DNA of 64,000 bases from Paracoccus saliphilus. GTDB lineage: Bacteria; Pseudomonadota; Alphaproteobacteria; Rhodobacterales; Rhodobacteraceae. Under the pieces are notes generated by a model. The model saw only the letters and a program-made list of their open reading frames with translations, searched no databases and was not told the origin of the DNA. Position 1 is the stretch's first letter, and every line of letters begins with the position of its first letter. The stretch is from the NCBI RefSeq assembly GCF_028553805.1, contig NZ_CP067140.1, positions 682,001 to 746,000 of the forward strand, given 5' to 3'. The translations under genes and the position numbers were made by a program. This document shows positions 17,325 through 26,021 of the stretch, piece after piece.

Positions 17325-19451
17325 ATGCTCGACAAGACCAATGTCCGGAAAACGCTGGAAGCAGTAAAATCCGAAGGCCGTACGGCGCTCACTGCGCCCG
17401 AAGGCAAGCTGTTGTGCGATGCCTATGGTATCGCTGTCCCCGATGAGGGGCTGGCCACAAGCGCAGACGAGGCTGCCAAGCTAGCCTCTGGTATGGGCTT
17501 CCCGGTGGTGATGAAGATTGTTTCGCAGGACATTCTGCACAAGACCGATGCCGGGGGGGTGATCGTCGGCGTCGAATCGGCAGAGGACGCCCGCAAGGCT
17601 TATGACACGATCTTGGCGAACGCCAAGCAGTATAAGGCCGATGCCGATATCAGCGGGGTTCAGGTGCAGCAGATGGTGCCCGGTGGACAGGAAGTCATCA
17701 TCGGTGCCGTCACAGATGGCAGCTTCGGCAAACTGGTCGCATTCGGCCTTGGCGGTGTTCTGGTCGAGGTCCTGAAGGATATCACCTTCCGTCTTGCGCC
17801 GGTCGACAAGGATGAAGCGCTTTCGATGCTTGACGGCATCCAGGCGGCGGAAATGCTGAAGGGCGTTCGTGGCGGCGATCCCGTCAATCGCGAGGCGCTT
17901 GCCGACATGCTCGTGCGGGTCTCGCAACTGATCAGCGACCACCCTGAAATATCGGAACTGGACCTGAACCCGGTCTTTGCGACAAAGGATGGCGCCATTG
18001 CGGCCGATGTACGGATCGTTCTGGATCATGATCAGCCTGCGCCACGCCACCGGCCAAGCCAGGAAGAAATTGTCACGGCGATGAACAAGGTGATGCGCCC
18101 GCGCGCAGTTGCTGTCATCGGTGCCTCGAATGAGCAGGGCAAGATCGGCAACTCGGTGATGCGCAACCTCATCGATGGAGGATATAACGGCGACATCTAT
18201 CCGATCCATCCCAAGGCTGACGATATCCTTGGCTACAAGGCCTATAAAAGTGTCAAGGACGTGCCGGGCGAGATCGACACGGCTGTCTTTGCGATCCCGG
18301 CCAAGTTCGTGGCAGGGGCCCTCACGGAATGCGGCGAGAAGGGAATACCCGGTGCCGTGCTGATCCCTTCCGGTTTCGCCGAAGCGGGAGCCCCAGAGCT
18401 GCAGGACGAGATCGTCGAGATCGGGCGCAAGTACAATATCCGGATGATGGGGCCGAATATCTATGGCTTCTATTATACCCCGGACAATCTGTGCGCGACA
18501 TTCTGTACCGCTTACGACGTGAAGGGCTCGGCGGCCTTGTCGTCGCAGTCCGGCGGAATCGGGATGGCGATCATCGGCTTCTCGCGTTCGGCGAAGATGG
18601 GCGTATCCGCGATTGTCGGCTTGGGCAACAAGTCCGATATCGACGAGGACGATCTGCTGACCTTCTTCGAACAGGACGAGAATACCAAGATCATCGCTCA
18701 GCATTGCGAAGATCTTAAGGACGGGCGCGCCTTCGCCGAGGTGGCCAAGCGCGTCTCGAAAACCAAGCCGGTGGTCGTGCTGAAAGCCGGGCGTACCTCG
18801 GCCGGAGCTAAGGCTGCCTCGTCGCATACCGGTGCATTGGCCGGGAATGACAAGATCTACGAGGATGTGTTCAAGCAATCCGGCGTGATCCGTGCTCGCT
18901 CGCTGAAGCAGCTGCTGGAATTTGCCCGGGGCATTCCGGTGATGCCGACGCCGAAGGGCGAAAATGTGGTGATCATCACGGGGGCCGGTGGTTCCGGCGT
19001 GCTTCTGTCAGATGCCTGCGTCGATAACGGTTTGGACCTGATGTCGATGCCGGATGATCTGGACGCGGCGTTCCGCAAGTTCATTCCGCCTTTCGGCGCT
19101 GCGGGGAACCCGGTTGATATCACCGGTGGCGAGCCGCCCGAGACCTATGCGAACACCGTCCGCCTGGGCATGGAGGATGACCGCATCCATTCGCTGATCC
19201 TCGGCTACTGGCACACCATCGTCACGCCGCCCATGGTCTTTGCCAAGCTCATGGTCGAAGTGAAAGAGGAAATGGCCGCCAAGGGCATTGAAAAACCGAT
19301 GGTCGCGTCGCTTGCCGGCGATGTGGAGGTCGAGGAAGCCGCGGAATATCTCTACCAGCATGGCATTCCCGCTTATGCCTATTCCACGGAACTCCCGGTC
19401 GAGGTGCTGGGCGCCAAGTATAAATGGGCGCGCGGCGCGGGCTTGCTCTGA
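17325..19451 (+). CDS. NDP-forming acyl-CoA synthetase (fused ATP-grasp and CoA-binding subunits)
   Basis: A 708-residue ADP-forming acyl-CoA ligase. The ATP-grasp part comes first (about residues 10-235; HKTDAGGVIVGV, QQMVPGGQEVIIG, ELDLNPVFA), then the CoA-binding Rossmann domain (VAVIGASNEQGKIGN near residue 262) and the succinyl-CoA-synthetase-like flavodoxin domains. His501 in SSHTGALAG is the expected phospho-histidine. The enzyme makes an acyl-CoA from a free acid, CoA and ATP through acyl and histidine phosphates. Acetate is the usual default name, but the cluster argues for a dedicated organic-acid substrate. AGAGAGGGGAATC precedes the ATG. SucC and SucD homologues follow. Confidence 0.88.
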   Translation: MLDKTNVRKTLEAVKSEGRTALTAPEGKLLCDAYGIAVPDEGLATSADEAAKLASGMGFPVVMKIVSQDILHKTDAGGVIVGVESAEDARKAYDTILANAKQYKADADISGVQVQQMVPGGQEVIIGAVTDGSFGKLVAFGLGGVLVEVLKDITFRLAPVDKDEALSMLDGIQAAEMLKGVRGGDPVNREALADMLVRVSQLISDHPEISELDLNPVFATKDGAIAADVRIVLDHDQPAPRHRPSQEEIVTAMNKVMRPRAVAVIGASNEQGKIGNSVMRNLIDGGYNGDIYPIHPKADDILGYKAYKSVKDVPGEIDTAVFAIPAKFVAGALTECGEKGIPGAVLIPSGFAEAGAPELQDEIVEIGRKYNIRMMGPNIYGFYYTPDNLCATFCTAYDVKGSAALSSQSGGIGMAIIGFSRSAKMGVSAIVGLGNKSDIDEDDLLTFFEQDENTKIIAQHCEDLKDGRAFAEVAKRVSKTKPVVVLKAGRTSAGAKAASSHTGALAGNDKIYEDVFKQSGVIRARSLKQLLEFARGIPVMPTPKGENVVIITGAGGSGVLLSDACVDNGLDLMSMPDDLDAAFRKFIPPFGAAGNPVDITGGEPPETYANTVRLGMEDDRIHSLILGYWHTIVTPPMVFAKLMVEVKEEMAAKGIEKPMVASLAGDVEVEEAAEYLYQHGIPAYAYSTELPVEVLGAKYKWARGAGLL

Positions 19452-19467
19452 TTTCTCTGACTGATCC

Positions 19468-19493
19468 GGTTCCGGCTTCGCGCCGGGGCCGGG
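19468..19493 (+). terminator. Intercistronic hairpin
   Basis: GC-rich hairpin with a CCGGC-TTCGC-GCCGG core between the NDP-forming ligase and sucC, followed by only a short T tract. It may act as a weak terminator or an mRNA-processing element that sets the ratio of upstream to downstream expression. Confidence 0.35.
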
Positions 19494-19535
19494 CCGTTTC
19501 GAGAATCTGGCAGTCCTAAAGAGGATAACTACACA

Positions 19536-20735
19536 ATGAACATTCATGAATATCAGGCCAAGGATGTCCTGAGGTCCTATGGCGTGCCGGTGCCCGACGG
19601 GTTTGCGGCGATGGATGCCGATGCTGCCAAGAATGCGGCTGACAAACTTCCTGGTCCGGTCTTTGTCGTCAAGGCGCAGATCCATGCCGGTGGACGCGGC
19701 AAAGGCAGCTTCAAGGAGCTTGGCGCGGATGCCGGTGGTGGCGTGCGGCTTGCAAGGTCTGCCGCCGAGGTTGGCGAACATGCTGCGCAGATGCTGAACA
19801 ATACGTTGGTCACGATACAGACTGGACCGGATGGCAAGCAGGTCAACCGGCTCTATGTCGAGGCGGGTTCCGAGATCGACAAGGAGTTCTACCTGTCCCT
19901 GCTGGTAGATCGAGCAACCGGGTTCACCTCTTTCGTGGTGTCGACCGAAGGCGGTATGGATATCGAGGCGGTGGCAGCTGAAACGCCAGAAAAGATCCTG
20001 ACACTCGGGGTTGATCCGGCGACGGGCTTCATGCCGCATCACGGACGTGCTGTAGCGAAGGCATTGGGTCTGACCGGTGATCTCGCCAAGCAGGCCCAGG
20101 AATTGGCCGGCAAGCTTTATGCCGCCTTTACCGCCCGGGACATGGAGATGCTGGAGATCAATCCGCTGGTGCTGACGGGCGACGGGGAACTGCGCTGCCT
20201 GGATGCCAAGATCGGCTTCGATTCCAATGCGCTGCCACGGCATCCGGACATTGCTGAGATGCGCGACGAGACCGAGGAGGATGCCAAGGAGATTGAGGCT
20301 TCCCGTCATGATCTGTCCTATATCGCGCTCGACGGTGATATTGGATGCATGGTCAACGGCGCTGGTCTGGCCATGGGGACCATGGATATCATCAAGTATC
20401 ATGGCGGAACGCCGGCCAATTTCCTTGATGTCGGTGGCGGTGCGACCGCCGAGAAGGTCGCTGCCGCGTTCAAGATCATCACCGCTGATCCGAACGTGAA
20501 AGGCATTCTTGTCAACATCTTCGGTGGGATCATGCGTTGCGACGTGATCGCTGAAGGGATTGTAACCGCAGTCAAGGAGGTCGGACTTGAAGTGCCTCTG
20601 GTGGTGCGCCTCGAGGGTACGAATGTCGCTGAAGGCAAGAAGATCATCGAAGGATCGGGATTGAACGTCATTTCCGCGGACGATCTCGACGACGCTGCAC
20701 AAAAGATCGTCAAGGCGGTCGGAGGGTCCAACTGA
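19536..20735 (+). CDS. sucC: Succinyl-CoA ligase (ADP-forming) beta subunit
   Basis: A 399-residue ATP-grasp protein with canonical SucC features: [16 protein letters not shown] at the start, [35 protein letters not shown], and [13 protein letters not shown] in the C-terminal domain. With SucD it interconverts succinate, CoA and ATP with succinyl-CoA; malate-CoA ligases (MtkA) share this fold. It shares one base with the sucD start. The location beside another acyl-CoA ligase, a GntR regulator and catabolic enzymes, instead of beside mdh or sucAB, suggests a second, pathway-linked copy; that cannot be verified inside the window. Confidence 0.88.
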   Translation: MNIHEYQAKDVLRSYGVPVPDGFAAMDADAAKNAADKLPGPVFVVKAQIHAGGRGKGSFKELGADAGGGVRLARSAAEVGEHAAQMLNNTLVTIQTGPDGKQVNRLYVEAGSEIDKEFYLSLLVDRATGFTSFVVSTEGGMDIEAVAAETPEKILTLGVDPATGFMPHHGRAVAKALGLTGDLAKQAQELAGKLYAAFTARDMEMLEINPLVLTGDGELRCLDAKIGFDSNALPRHPDIAEMRDETEEDAKEIEASRHDLSYIALDGDIGCMVNGAGLAMGTMDIIKYHGGTPANFLDVGGGATAEKVAAAFKIITADPNVKGILVNIFGGIMRCDVIAEGIVTAVKEVGLEVPLVVRLEGTNVAEGKKIIEGSGLNVISADDLDDAAQKIVKAVGGSN

Positions 20736-21652
20736 TGTCCATTCTCATCAATAAAGATACGCGTGTCCTGTGTCAGGGCATGACGGGCAAGACTGCCACT
20801 TTCCACACCAAGGCCGCTCTGGAATACGGCACCAAGATGGTAGGGGGCGTGGCTCCGGGAAAAGGCGGATCGACGCATCTGGACCTGCCGGTTTTTGACA
20901 CGGTCATGGAGGCTCGTTCGGCGACGGATGCGGACGCGACGGTCATCTATGTGCCGCCGCTTGGTGCCGCCGATGCCATTTGCGAAGCAATCCATGCCGA
21001 GATTCCGTTGATCGTCTGCATTACCGAGGGCATTCCGGTTCTCGACATGCAGCGGGTGAATCGCGCGCTGACCGGTTCCAAGTCCCGCCTGGTCGGGCCC
21101 AATTGCCCGGGGCTGATCACTACGGATGAATGCAAGATCGGCATCATGCCGGCCTCGATCTTCCGCAAGGGCTCGGTCGGGATCGTGTCGCGTTCCGGGA
21201 CGCTAACCTATGAGGCGGTATTCCAGACCTCGCAGCAGGAACTGGGGCAGACAACTGCGGTCGGCATCGGGGGCGACCCGATCAAAGGGACCGAGTTCAT
21301 CGATGTGCTCGAGATGTTTCTGGCCGATCCTGCAACGGAATCCATTGTCATGATTGGCGAGATCGGTGGTCAGGCCGAAGAGGATGCCGCCCAGTTCCTT
21401 GCCGACGAGGCGAGGCGTGGACGTTCCAAGCCCACTGTCGGGTTCATTGCCGGACGCACCGCGCCTCCGGGGAGGCGGATGGGTCATGCCGGTGCCGTCA
21501 TCTCGGGCGGCAAGGGCGGGGCCGAGGACAAGATCGCGGCGATGCGGGCGGCGGGAATCCGGGTTTCACCCACCCCGGCGCGTATCGGCGAGACCTTGGT
21601 GGAACTGCTTAACGGACAGCCCGAGGACGCGCAGGTCGCCGCTGCGGAATAA
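20735..21652 (+). CDS. sucD: Succinyl-CoA ligase alpha subunit
   Basis: A 305-residue protein with the CoA-binding start ([18 protein letters not shown]), [24 protein letters not shown] and the active-site histidine His251 in [11 protein letters not shown]. It follows the beta subunit with a 1-base overlap of stop and start. Its C-terminal tail EDAQVAAAE is slightly longer than in E. coli. A malate-CoA ligase beta subunit is an alternative reading of the pair. Confidence 0.88.
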   Translation: MSILINKDTRVLCQGMTGKTATFHTKAALEYGTKMVGGVAPGKGGSTHLDLPVFDTVMEARSATDADATVIYVPPLGAADAICEAIHAEIPLIVCITEGIPVLDMQRVNRALTGSKSRLVGPNCPGLITTDECKIGIMPASIFRKGSVGIVSRSGTLTYEAVFQTSQQELGQTTAVGIGGDPIKGTEFIDVLEMFLADPATESIVMIGEIGGQAEEDAAQFLADEARRGRSKPTVGFIAGRTAPPGRRMGHAGAVISGGKGGAEDKIAAMRAAGIRVSPTPARIGETLVELLNGQPEDAQVAAAE

Positions 21653-21690
21653 GTCCTTCGAGACGGGTTCAATCTGCCCGGGGGACGTGT

Positions 21691-21724
21691 GGCTGCAGTG
21701 ATGGGCAGATTGCCCGCTGCAGCC
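21691..21724 (+). terminator. Hairpin downstream of sucD
   Basis: GGCTGCAG (21691-21698) pairs with CTGCAGCC (21717-21724), enclosing an inner GGGCA/TGCCC stem (21703-21707 with 21711-21715). The structure is strong but no T run follows, so it may stabilise the 3' end or act with Rho rather than terminate intrinsically. Confidence 0.5.
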
Positions 21725-21779
21725 GCTTCTGGCTGCCTGGAACCCTTGCATTATCTAGTGATCTGTTCCAGTTGAGATA

Positions 21780-21796
21780 TGTTATTATACATTCCA
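21780..21796. promoter_or_regulatory. Candidate GntR autoregulatory operator
   Basis: The minus-strand reading TGGAATGTATAATAACA agrees at 14 of 17 positions with TGGAATATATAATGCCA at 25698-25714. It lies 23 bp before the GTG start of the GntR/FCD gene, where a repressor would block transcription or initiation. The match is seen; the function is inferred. Confidence 0.45.
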
Positions 21797-21819
21797 CCCG
21801 TTCGCTGGAGGAGACAGTT

Positions 21820-22554
21820 GTGAGTTCTAAATCGCAGACACGTTGGCCGGTATCCGACAAGACAGGGCCGGACCTTGTCTTGGAGCCCTTCGCGGCGGAG
21901 CCGAATTTCAAGACGCGGATCTACGCGATGTTGAAGCAGGCGATCACCGGAATGGATATCTACGGCGTGTCCGAGGATACCTGGCTTGACGAACGTCAGC
22001 TGGCCGAACGCTTGGGCGTCAGTCGCACTCCGATCCGCGAGGCACTGGCCATGCTGGAGCAGCAGGGTTTCGTGAAATCCGTTCCGCGGCGCGGGATCAT
22101 CGTTTTGCGCAAGACCAAGCGTGAAGTGATCGAGATGATCCAGATTTGGGCGGCCTTGGAAAGTATGGCCGCACGGTTGATTACCCAGAATGCGAATAAC
22201 CGCGACATTGGTCGCTTGCGGAAAATTTTTGAGAAATTCCACGACGGCCATGCGCCGGAGGATTATCTGAGCGAATATTCCGAGGCCAACCTGCTGTTTC
22301 ACCAGACGCTGATCCAGATGACCGGATCGCCGACCCTCCGGGAAATGATCGAGGATATCGTTCTGCATGTGCGTGGTATCCGCAAGATGACGATCGGCCG
22401 TCATGATCGCGCGAAGCAGTCCATCAATGACCATCTGGCAATTATCGATGCACTGGAGAAGCGTGATACCGAGCGGGCGGAGAAACTTTGCCGCGACCAT
22501 ACGCTTGGCTTGGCCGATTACGTCGAGAAACACAGCGAAGGCCTGTTCGACTGA
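21820..22554 (+). CDS. GntR-family regulator with FCD ligand domain
   Basis: A 244-residue regulator. The winged helix spans about residues 25-90 (DERQLAERLGVSRTPIREAL, then VPRRGIIVLR) and the all-helical FCD domain follows (LLFHQTLIQMTGSPTL; DRAKQSINDHLAIIDAL in part), with histidines that commonly hold a metal and a carboxylate effector. GTG 21820 is chosen because GGAGGA lies 7 bases upstream; an in-frame ATG at 21772 has no ribosome site and would overlap the putative operator. FCD regulators usually sense the pathway's organic acid, fitting a block of acyl-CoA ligases and an orphan transporter. Confidence 0.85.
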   Translation: MSSKSQTRWPVSDKTGPDLVLEPFAAEPNFKTRIYAMLKQAITGMDIYGVSEDTWLDERQLAERLGVSRTPIREALAMLEQQGFVKSVPRRGIIVLRKTKREVIEMIQIWAALESMAARLITQNANNRDIGRLRKIFEKFHDGHAPEDYLSEYSEANLLFHQTLIQMTGSPTLREMIEDIVLHVRGIRKMTIGRHDRAKQSINDHLAIIDALEKRDTERAEKLCRDHTLGLADYVEKHSEGLFD

Positions 22555-22624
22555 CGCAGCCGCTCGGTAATCTGGGCGTGTCATGCCGAATAGGTCTGCA
22601 ATCAACCTATGGAGAGCCTGCGGA

Positions 22625-23629
22625 ATGGATTTTCCTGAAAGCATGACCGCACTCGGTATTTCTGCTCCGGGCGGTCCCGAAGTCCTGAAGCCCGAACAGC
22701 GACCGGTCCCAAGTCCCGGCGATGGTGAAATCCTGATCCGGGTCTCGGCTGCCGGGGTGAACCGGCCAGATGTCCTGCAACGTTCCGGAGCCTATCCGCC
22801 TCCAAAGGGCGCGTCGGATATTCTAGGGCTCGAGGTCGCGGGCAGGGTGGCGGCTGTCGGTGCCGGGGTCACGCGGTGGAAGCCAGGGGATGCGGTTTGC
22901 GCACTGACGCCCGGCGGCGGTTATGCGGAATACGTTCTGGTCGATGGCACCAACACTCTGCCGATACCTGCAGGCGTATCGGATGTGCAGGCTGCCGCAA
23001 TACCGGAAACCTTCTTTACCGTCTGGCACAATGTCTTCGATCGTGCGGGGTTGCAGCCAGGAGAGACATTGCTGCTGCATGGAGGCGCTTCCGGGATCGG
23101 AACGACGGCGACGATGCTCGCCAAGGCGTTCGGGGCCACGGTCGCGGTTACTGCGGGATCGGATGAGAAATGCGCCGCCTGCAGGGAACTGGGGGCGGAT
23201 ATCGCGATCAACTATCGTGACGAAGACTGGGTCTCAGCCATCAAGGAGGCCACAGCAGGACGGGGTGCGGATGTCATCCTCGACATCGTGGGTGGTCCCT
23301 ATTTGCAAAAGAATTACCAGGCGGCTGCCGTTGGCGGACGGATTGTCAGCATCGCGTTTCTGCAGGGATCGCGCGGCGATGTGGATTTCATGCGGCTTAT
23401 GATGAAGCGGCTGACGCATACCGGATCAACCCTGCGAGCCCAATCGGTCGAAGTTAAGGCCGGGATCGCGTCTCAGTTGGAGGATCGGGTGTGGCCTTTG
23501 CTGGAAAAGGCGGAATGCCTGCCATTGATCCATGCGCGCTTCCCGCTTGCCGAGGCGTCCCGAGCGCATGAATTGATGGAATCCAACGCGCATATCGGCA
23601 AGATCGTGCTGGAAATCGGCGCGGTCTGA
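22625..23629 (+). CDS. NAD(P)H:quinone oxidoreductase, zinc-independent MDR family
   Basis: A 334-residue medium-chain reductase. GVNRPDVLQRSGAYPPP is the typical substrate-side motif of quinone oxidoreductases (Qor, PIG3-like) and LLLHGGASGIGTTATMLAK is the NADPH-binding loop; the cysteine ligands of zinc alcohol dehydrogenases are absent. The start is ambiguous: ATG 22625 with GGAGAG upstream, or ATG 22643 (MTALGIS), which matches the family start more closely. It follows the GntR gene on the same strand and may handle an electrophilic or enone intermediate. Confidence 0.83.
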   Translation: MDFPESMTALGISAPGGPEVLKPEQRPVPSPGDGEILIRVSAAGVNRPDVLQRSGAYPPPKGASDILGLEVAGRVAAVGAGVTRWKPGDAVCALTPGGGYAEYVLVDGTNTLPIPAGVSDVQAAAIPETFFTVWHNVFDRAGLQPGETLLLHGGASGIGTTATMLAKAFGATVAVTAGSDEKCAACRELGADIAINYRDEDWVSAIKEATAGRGADVILDIVGGPYLQKNYQAAAVGGRIVSIAFLQGSRGDVDFMRLMMKRLTHTGSTLRAQSVEVKAGIASQLEDRVWPLLEKAECLPLIHARFPLAEASRAHELMESNAHIGKIVLEIGAV

Positions 23630-23706
23630 ATCACGCCGACTGTCCTCATGTGAGCGGGATATTCCGACCCGCACAATCTGCGGATCGGAACTCGGTAACA
23701 GCGCGT

Positions 23707-24480
23707 TTATTGGATGAACTTGTTCGAAAGCGTTCCAATTCCGTCTATCGTGACCGAAACGGAATTGCTCGCCTCCTTGATGGAGCCGACGCCAAGTGAT
23801 GTGCCGCAGCAGATCAGGTCGCCTGGAAGCAGGGTCATGTCCTGTGACAGGGCGCTGATCAGGCGTGCGGGCGGAAAGATCATATCGTCGAGCGGGTAGT
23901 TTTGACGCTCCGCCCCGTTTAGCTCTGTGCGGACATGTAGCCCTGCGGGATCGAGGTCGGTGGCGATCACCGGGCCGAATGGACCGAAACCGTCGAAACT
24001 TTTGGCACGCGCCCATTGTGCGAATGTCTTGTCACGGCCGATGATCTCGGCGGCTGTGATGTCATTGACGCAGGTATAGCCGAAAATTCCGGCGGCAGCC
24101 TCTGTCTCGGATGCGTTGCTGAGAGGGCGGCCAATAACAATGCCCAGCTCGCCTTCATAGACAACCTTGCCGCCATAAGCCGGTGGACGGCTGATCGTGG
24201 CCCCCGGTGAGGTGACACTGGAGACGGCCTTGAGCAGATAGAGGGGCTCATCCGGTTCAGGCACGTCCAACTTTGCGGCCAGCTGACGGAAATTATTCCA
24301 CAGCGCGATGACCTTCGACGGGCGGCATGGCGGCAAAAGCCGAACCTCGTTCAGCGAGCACCTGATATCTGTTGGTGCCGGGCTGTCAAGCAGATCGCCG
24401 GTATGGACGATGATGGTTTCCCCCTCCAGCAGGCCGATCCGTTCATGTCCATCATCCTCGAAGCATACCCATTTTGCCAT
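23707..24480 (-). CDS. Fumarylacetoacetate-hydrolase-family protein
   Basis: A 257-residue FAH-fold enzyme. The metal ligands are in YEGELGIVIGRPL (Glu-x-Glu type) with GYTCVNDITAAEI and the later FGPVIATDLDPAGL segment, all usual for FAH, acylpyruvase and 2-hydroxyhepta-diene-dioate isomerase relatives. It probably hydrolyses or decarboxylates a beta-dicarbonyl or acylpyruvate-like compound. AAGGAGGAGACA precedes the ATG at 24480. It is convergent with the quinone oxidoreductase gene and lies downstream of the ketopantoate-reductase-like gene, perhaps in one operon despite a hairpin between them. Confidence 0.85.
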   Translation of the reverse strand: MAKWVCFEDDGHERIGLLEGETIIVHTGDLLDSPAPTDIRCSLNEVRLLPPCRPSKVIALWNNFRQLAAKLDVPEPDEPLYLLKAVSSVTSPGATISRPPAYGGKVVYEGELGIVIGRPLSNASETEAAAGIFGYTCVNDITAAEIIGRDKTFAQWARAKSFDGFGPFGPVIATDLDPAGLHVRTELNGAERQNYPLDDMIFPPARLISALSQDMTLLPGDLICCGTSLGVGSIKEASNSVSVTIDGIGTLSNKFIQ

Positions 24481-24594
24481 TGTCTCCTCCTTATATTCTT
24501 ATGTTGGCGTTTTGGCCGGTTGCGCATGTTGAAACGCAATGGCCGCGCGACAAAGCGTGCCATTTCTCAGGCTATTGATGCCCGCTTGTTGAGA

Positions 24595-24619
24595 ATCCGA
24601 TCCGGTTTTCGGATCGGAT
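24595..24619 (-). terminator. Hairpin downstream of the ketopantoate-reductase-like gene
   Basis: A perfect 10-bp stem (24595-24604 with 24610-24619) and a 5-base loop start 7 bp past the stop codon of the reverse-strand gene. No T run follows on the minus strand, so termination may be partial and the FAH-family gene may still be read through. Confidence 0.5.
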
Positions 24620-24625
24620 GAAGTT

Positions 24626-25645
24626 TCAGGATGCGAGCTGGCTCTGTTCTGCTTCGCCGTCCGGGAACGTGGGATAGATCCCTTTCACGCGCCCCATCTG
24701 TTGAGCCAGGGCCAGCACGCTGTCGATGAACGGCGTCTCGAAATTGGCGAGACGCCCCATCTCCTGAACCGAGGTCAACAGCGCATCCAGTTCGATCGGC
24801 CTACCGCGCGAGGCGTCTTGAAGCATGGATGTGCGATGTGCGCCCACTTTGGCTGCGCCGTTGATGCGGCGATCCACGTCTACGCGGAAGCTGGCGCCAA
24901 AATGTTCGGCTACTTCCTGCGCCTCCAGCATCATTCCGCGGGCAAGCGCGCGGGTGCCCGGCTCCGTCGCTACGACATCGAGCGTTGCACCGGTCAGCGC
25001 GGAGATGGGATTAAAACAGAGATTACCCCACAGCTTGAGCCAGATATCGTCGCGAATGTCGTCATAGAGGCGTGCTTTCAGTCCACCAGCTTCGAGTGCT
25101 GAAGCCAGATTCGTGACACGCTCGCTGTTACTGCGATCAGGTTCGCCCAAACCGAACTGATTGCCATAGATGTGCTGGATGACCCCGGGCTCGACGATCT
25201 CCGCCGCGGGATACACGGTGCAGCCGATAACCCGCTCCGGTCCGATCGCGTTCCATTGACGATTACCCGGATCGACACTTTGCAGGCGCAGATCGGCATA
25301 AGCCGGGTCGAGGCCGTGAAAATACCACCACGGAAGACCATTCTGCGCTGTCACCACTGCTGTTTTATCATGCAATAGCGGAGAGAGTGCGCTTGCGGTC
25401 TCCCACGCCTGATGCGCCTTGAGCGCCACGATCACGTAGTCTTGGGGCCCAATTGCCGCCGGATCATCGCTGGCGGTCATATGTTCAACGATTTCCTCGC
25501 CGTCGATTCGCACGGTGAGGCCATGATCCTTAATTGCCTGGAGATGCGGCCCACGGGCAATGAGCGAGACATCAGCGCCGCCACGCTTCAACATCACCGC
25601 CATATAACCGCCGATGGCACCTGCGCCATAGATGCAGATTTTCAT
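24626..25645 (-). CDS. Ketopantoate reductase family (PanE/ApbA-like) oxidoreductase
   Basis: A 339-residue NAD(P)-dependent reductase. The start MKICIYGAGAIGGYMAVML gives the Rossmann loop GAGAIGG, and KLWGNLCFNPISALTG carries the conserved lysine and asparagine of the ApbA family. GGGAGGAA lies just upstream of ATG 25645. Because it is part of a catabolic block with an FAH-family enzyme and CoA ligases, reduction of a 2-keto acid other than ketopantoate is at least as likely. The longer frame upstream is not coding. Confidence 0.83.
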   Translation of the reverse strand: MKICIYGAGAIGGYMAVMLKRGGADVSLIARGPHLQAIKDHGLTVRIDGEEIVEHMTASDDPAAIGPQDYVIVALKAHQAWETASALSPLLHDKTAVVTAQNGLPWWYFHGLDPAYADLRLQSVDPGNRQWNAIGPERVIGCTVYPAAEIVEPGVIQHIYGNQFGLGEPDRSNSERVTNLASALEAGGLKARLYDDIRDDIWLKLWGNLCFNPISALTGATLDVVATEPGTRALARGMMLEAQEVAEHFGASFRVDVDRRINGAAKVGAHRTSMLQDASRGRPIELDALLTSVQEMGRLANFETPFIDSVLALAQQMGRVKGIYPTFPDGEAEQSQLAS

Positions 25646-25697
25646 TATTCCTCCCTGGTCTGGAAATGGAGCGCTTGCATGATCGCGCTGGAAGTTG

Positions 25698-25714
25698 TGG
25701 AATATATAATGCCA
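25698..25714. promoter_or_regulatory. Candidate operator upstream of the ketopantoate-reductase-like gene
   Basis: TGGAATATATAATGCCA lies 53 bp before the reverse-strand ATG at 25645. It matches the element upstream of the GntR gene (14/17) and shares ATAATGCCA with the inverted repeat upstream of the acyl-CoA synthetase gene. It is probably a binding site of the GntR/FCD protein; this is inference. Confidence 0.45.
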
Positions 25715-25908
25715 GAAAAGCAGGCGAGTCAAACCTTGTCGTCCGTGACTGGCCGTCATGGATGATTCGAAGAGAGCCAAAAGGGGGCTGGATGTCTGGG
25801 GCTGATGCAGTCAGAAATGTCGCATTCCCGACTTTGTCCAATTTCAGATCAGACGAATTTTGCCGTCGATATCAGCAGTTGTTCAATGTTGTTGCATGTA
25901 TGAGAAAT

Positions 25909-25926
25909 TGGTAATACGTTATACCA
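25909..25926. promoter_or_regulatory. Candidate operator upstream of the Nramp-like transporter
   Basis: TGGTAATACGTTATACCA is an 18-bp palindrome with 7 of 9 base pairs matching, centred about 105 bp before the GTG at 26022. GntR/FCD sites often take the form TGGT...ACCA. It differs from the 17-bp elements of this block in spacing, so it may serve the same or another regulator. Confidence 0.45.
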
Positions 25927-26021
25927 CGTAGGTTCACTAGAAGACAAGAGGTGATGAACGAGTCGGCCTGCAAGCGGGTCAATGGCCAGTTGCAGGAAAC
26001 ATCAAACGGGGGAGGGATGCC

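Larger units (their letters stand above)
25646..26021. other. Divergent intergenic region with two operator-like palindromes
   Basis: A 376-bp region between the reverse ketopantoate-reductase-like gene and the forward Nramp-like transporter gene. It holds the 17-bp element at 25698-25714 and the palindrome at 25909-25926, listed separately. No open reading frame here has convincing signals. Confidence 0.6.

Noticed and set aside
17481..18878. A 465-codon reverse frame inside the acyl-CoA synthetase gene
   Set aside because: Shadow of a recognised gene; no ribosome site or family.
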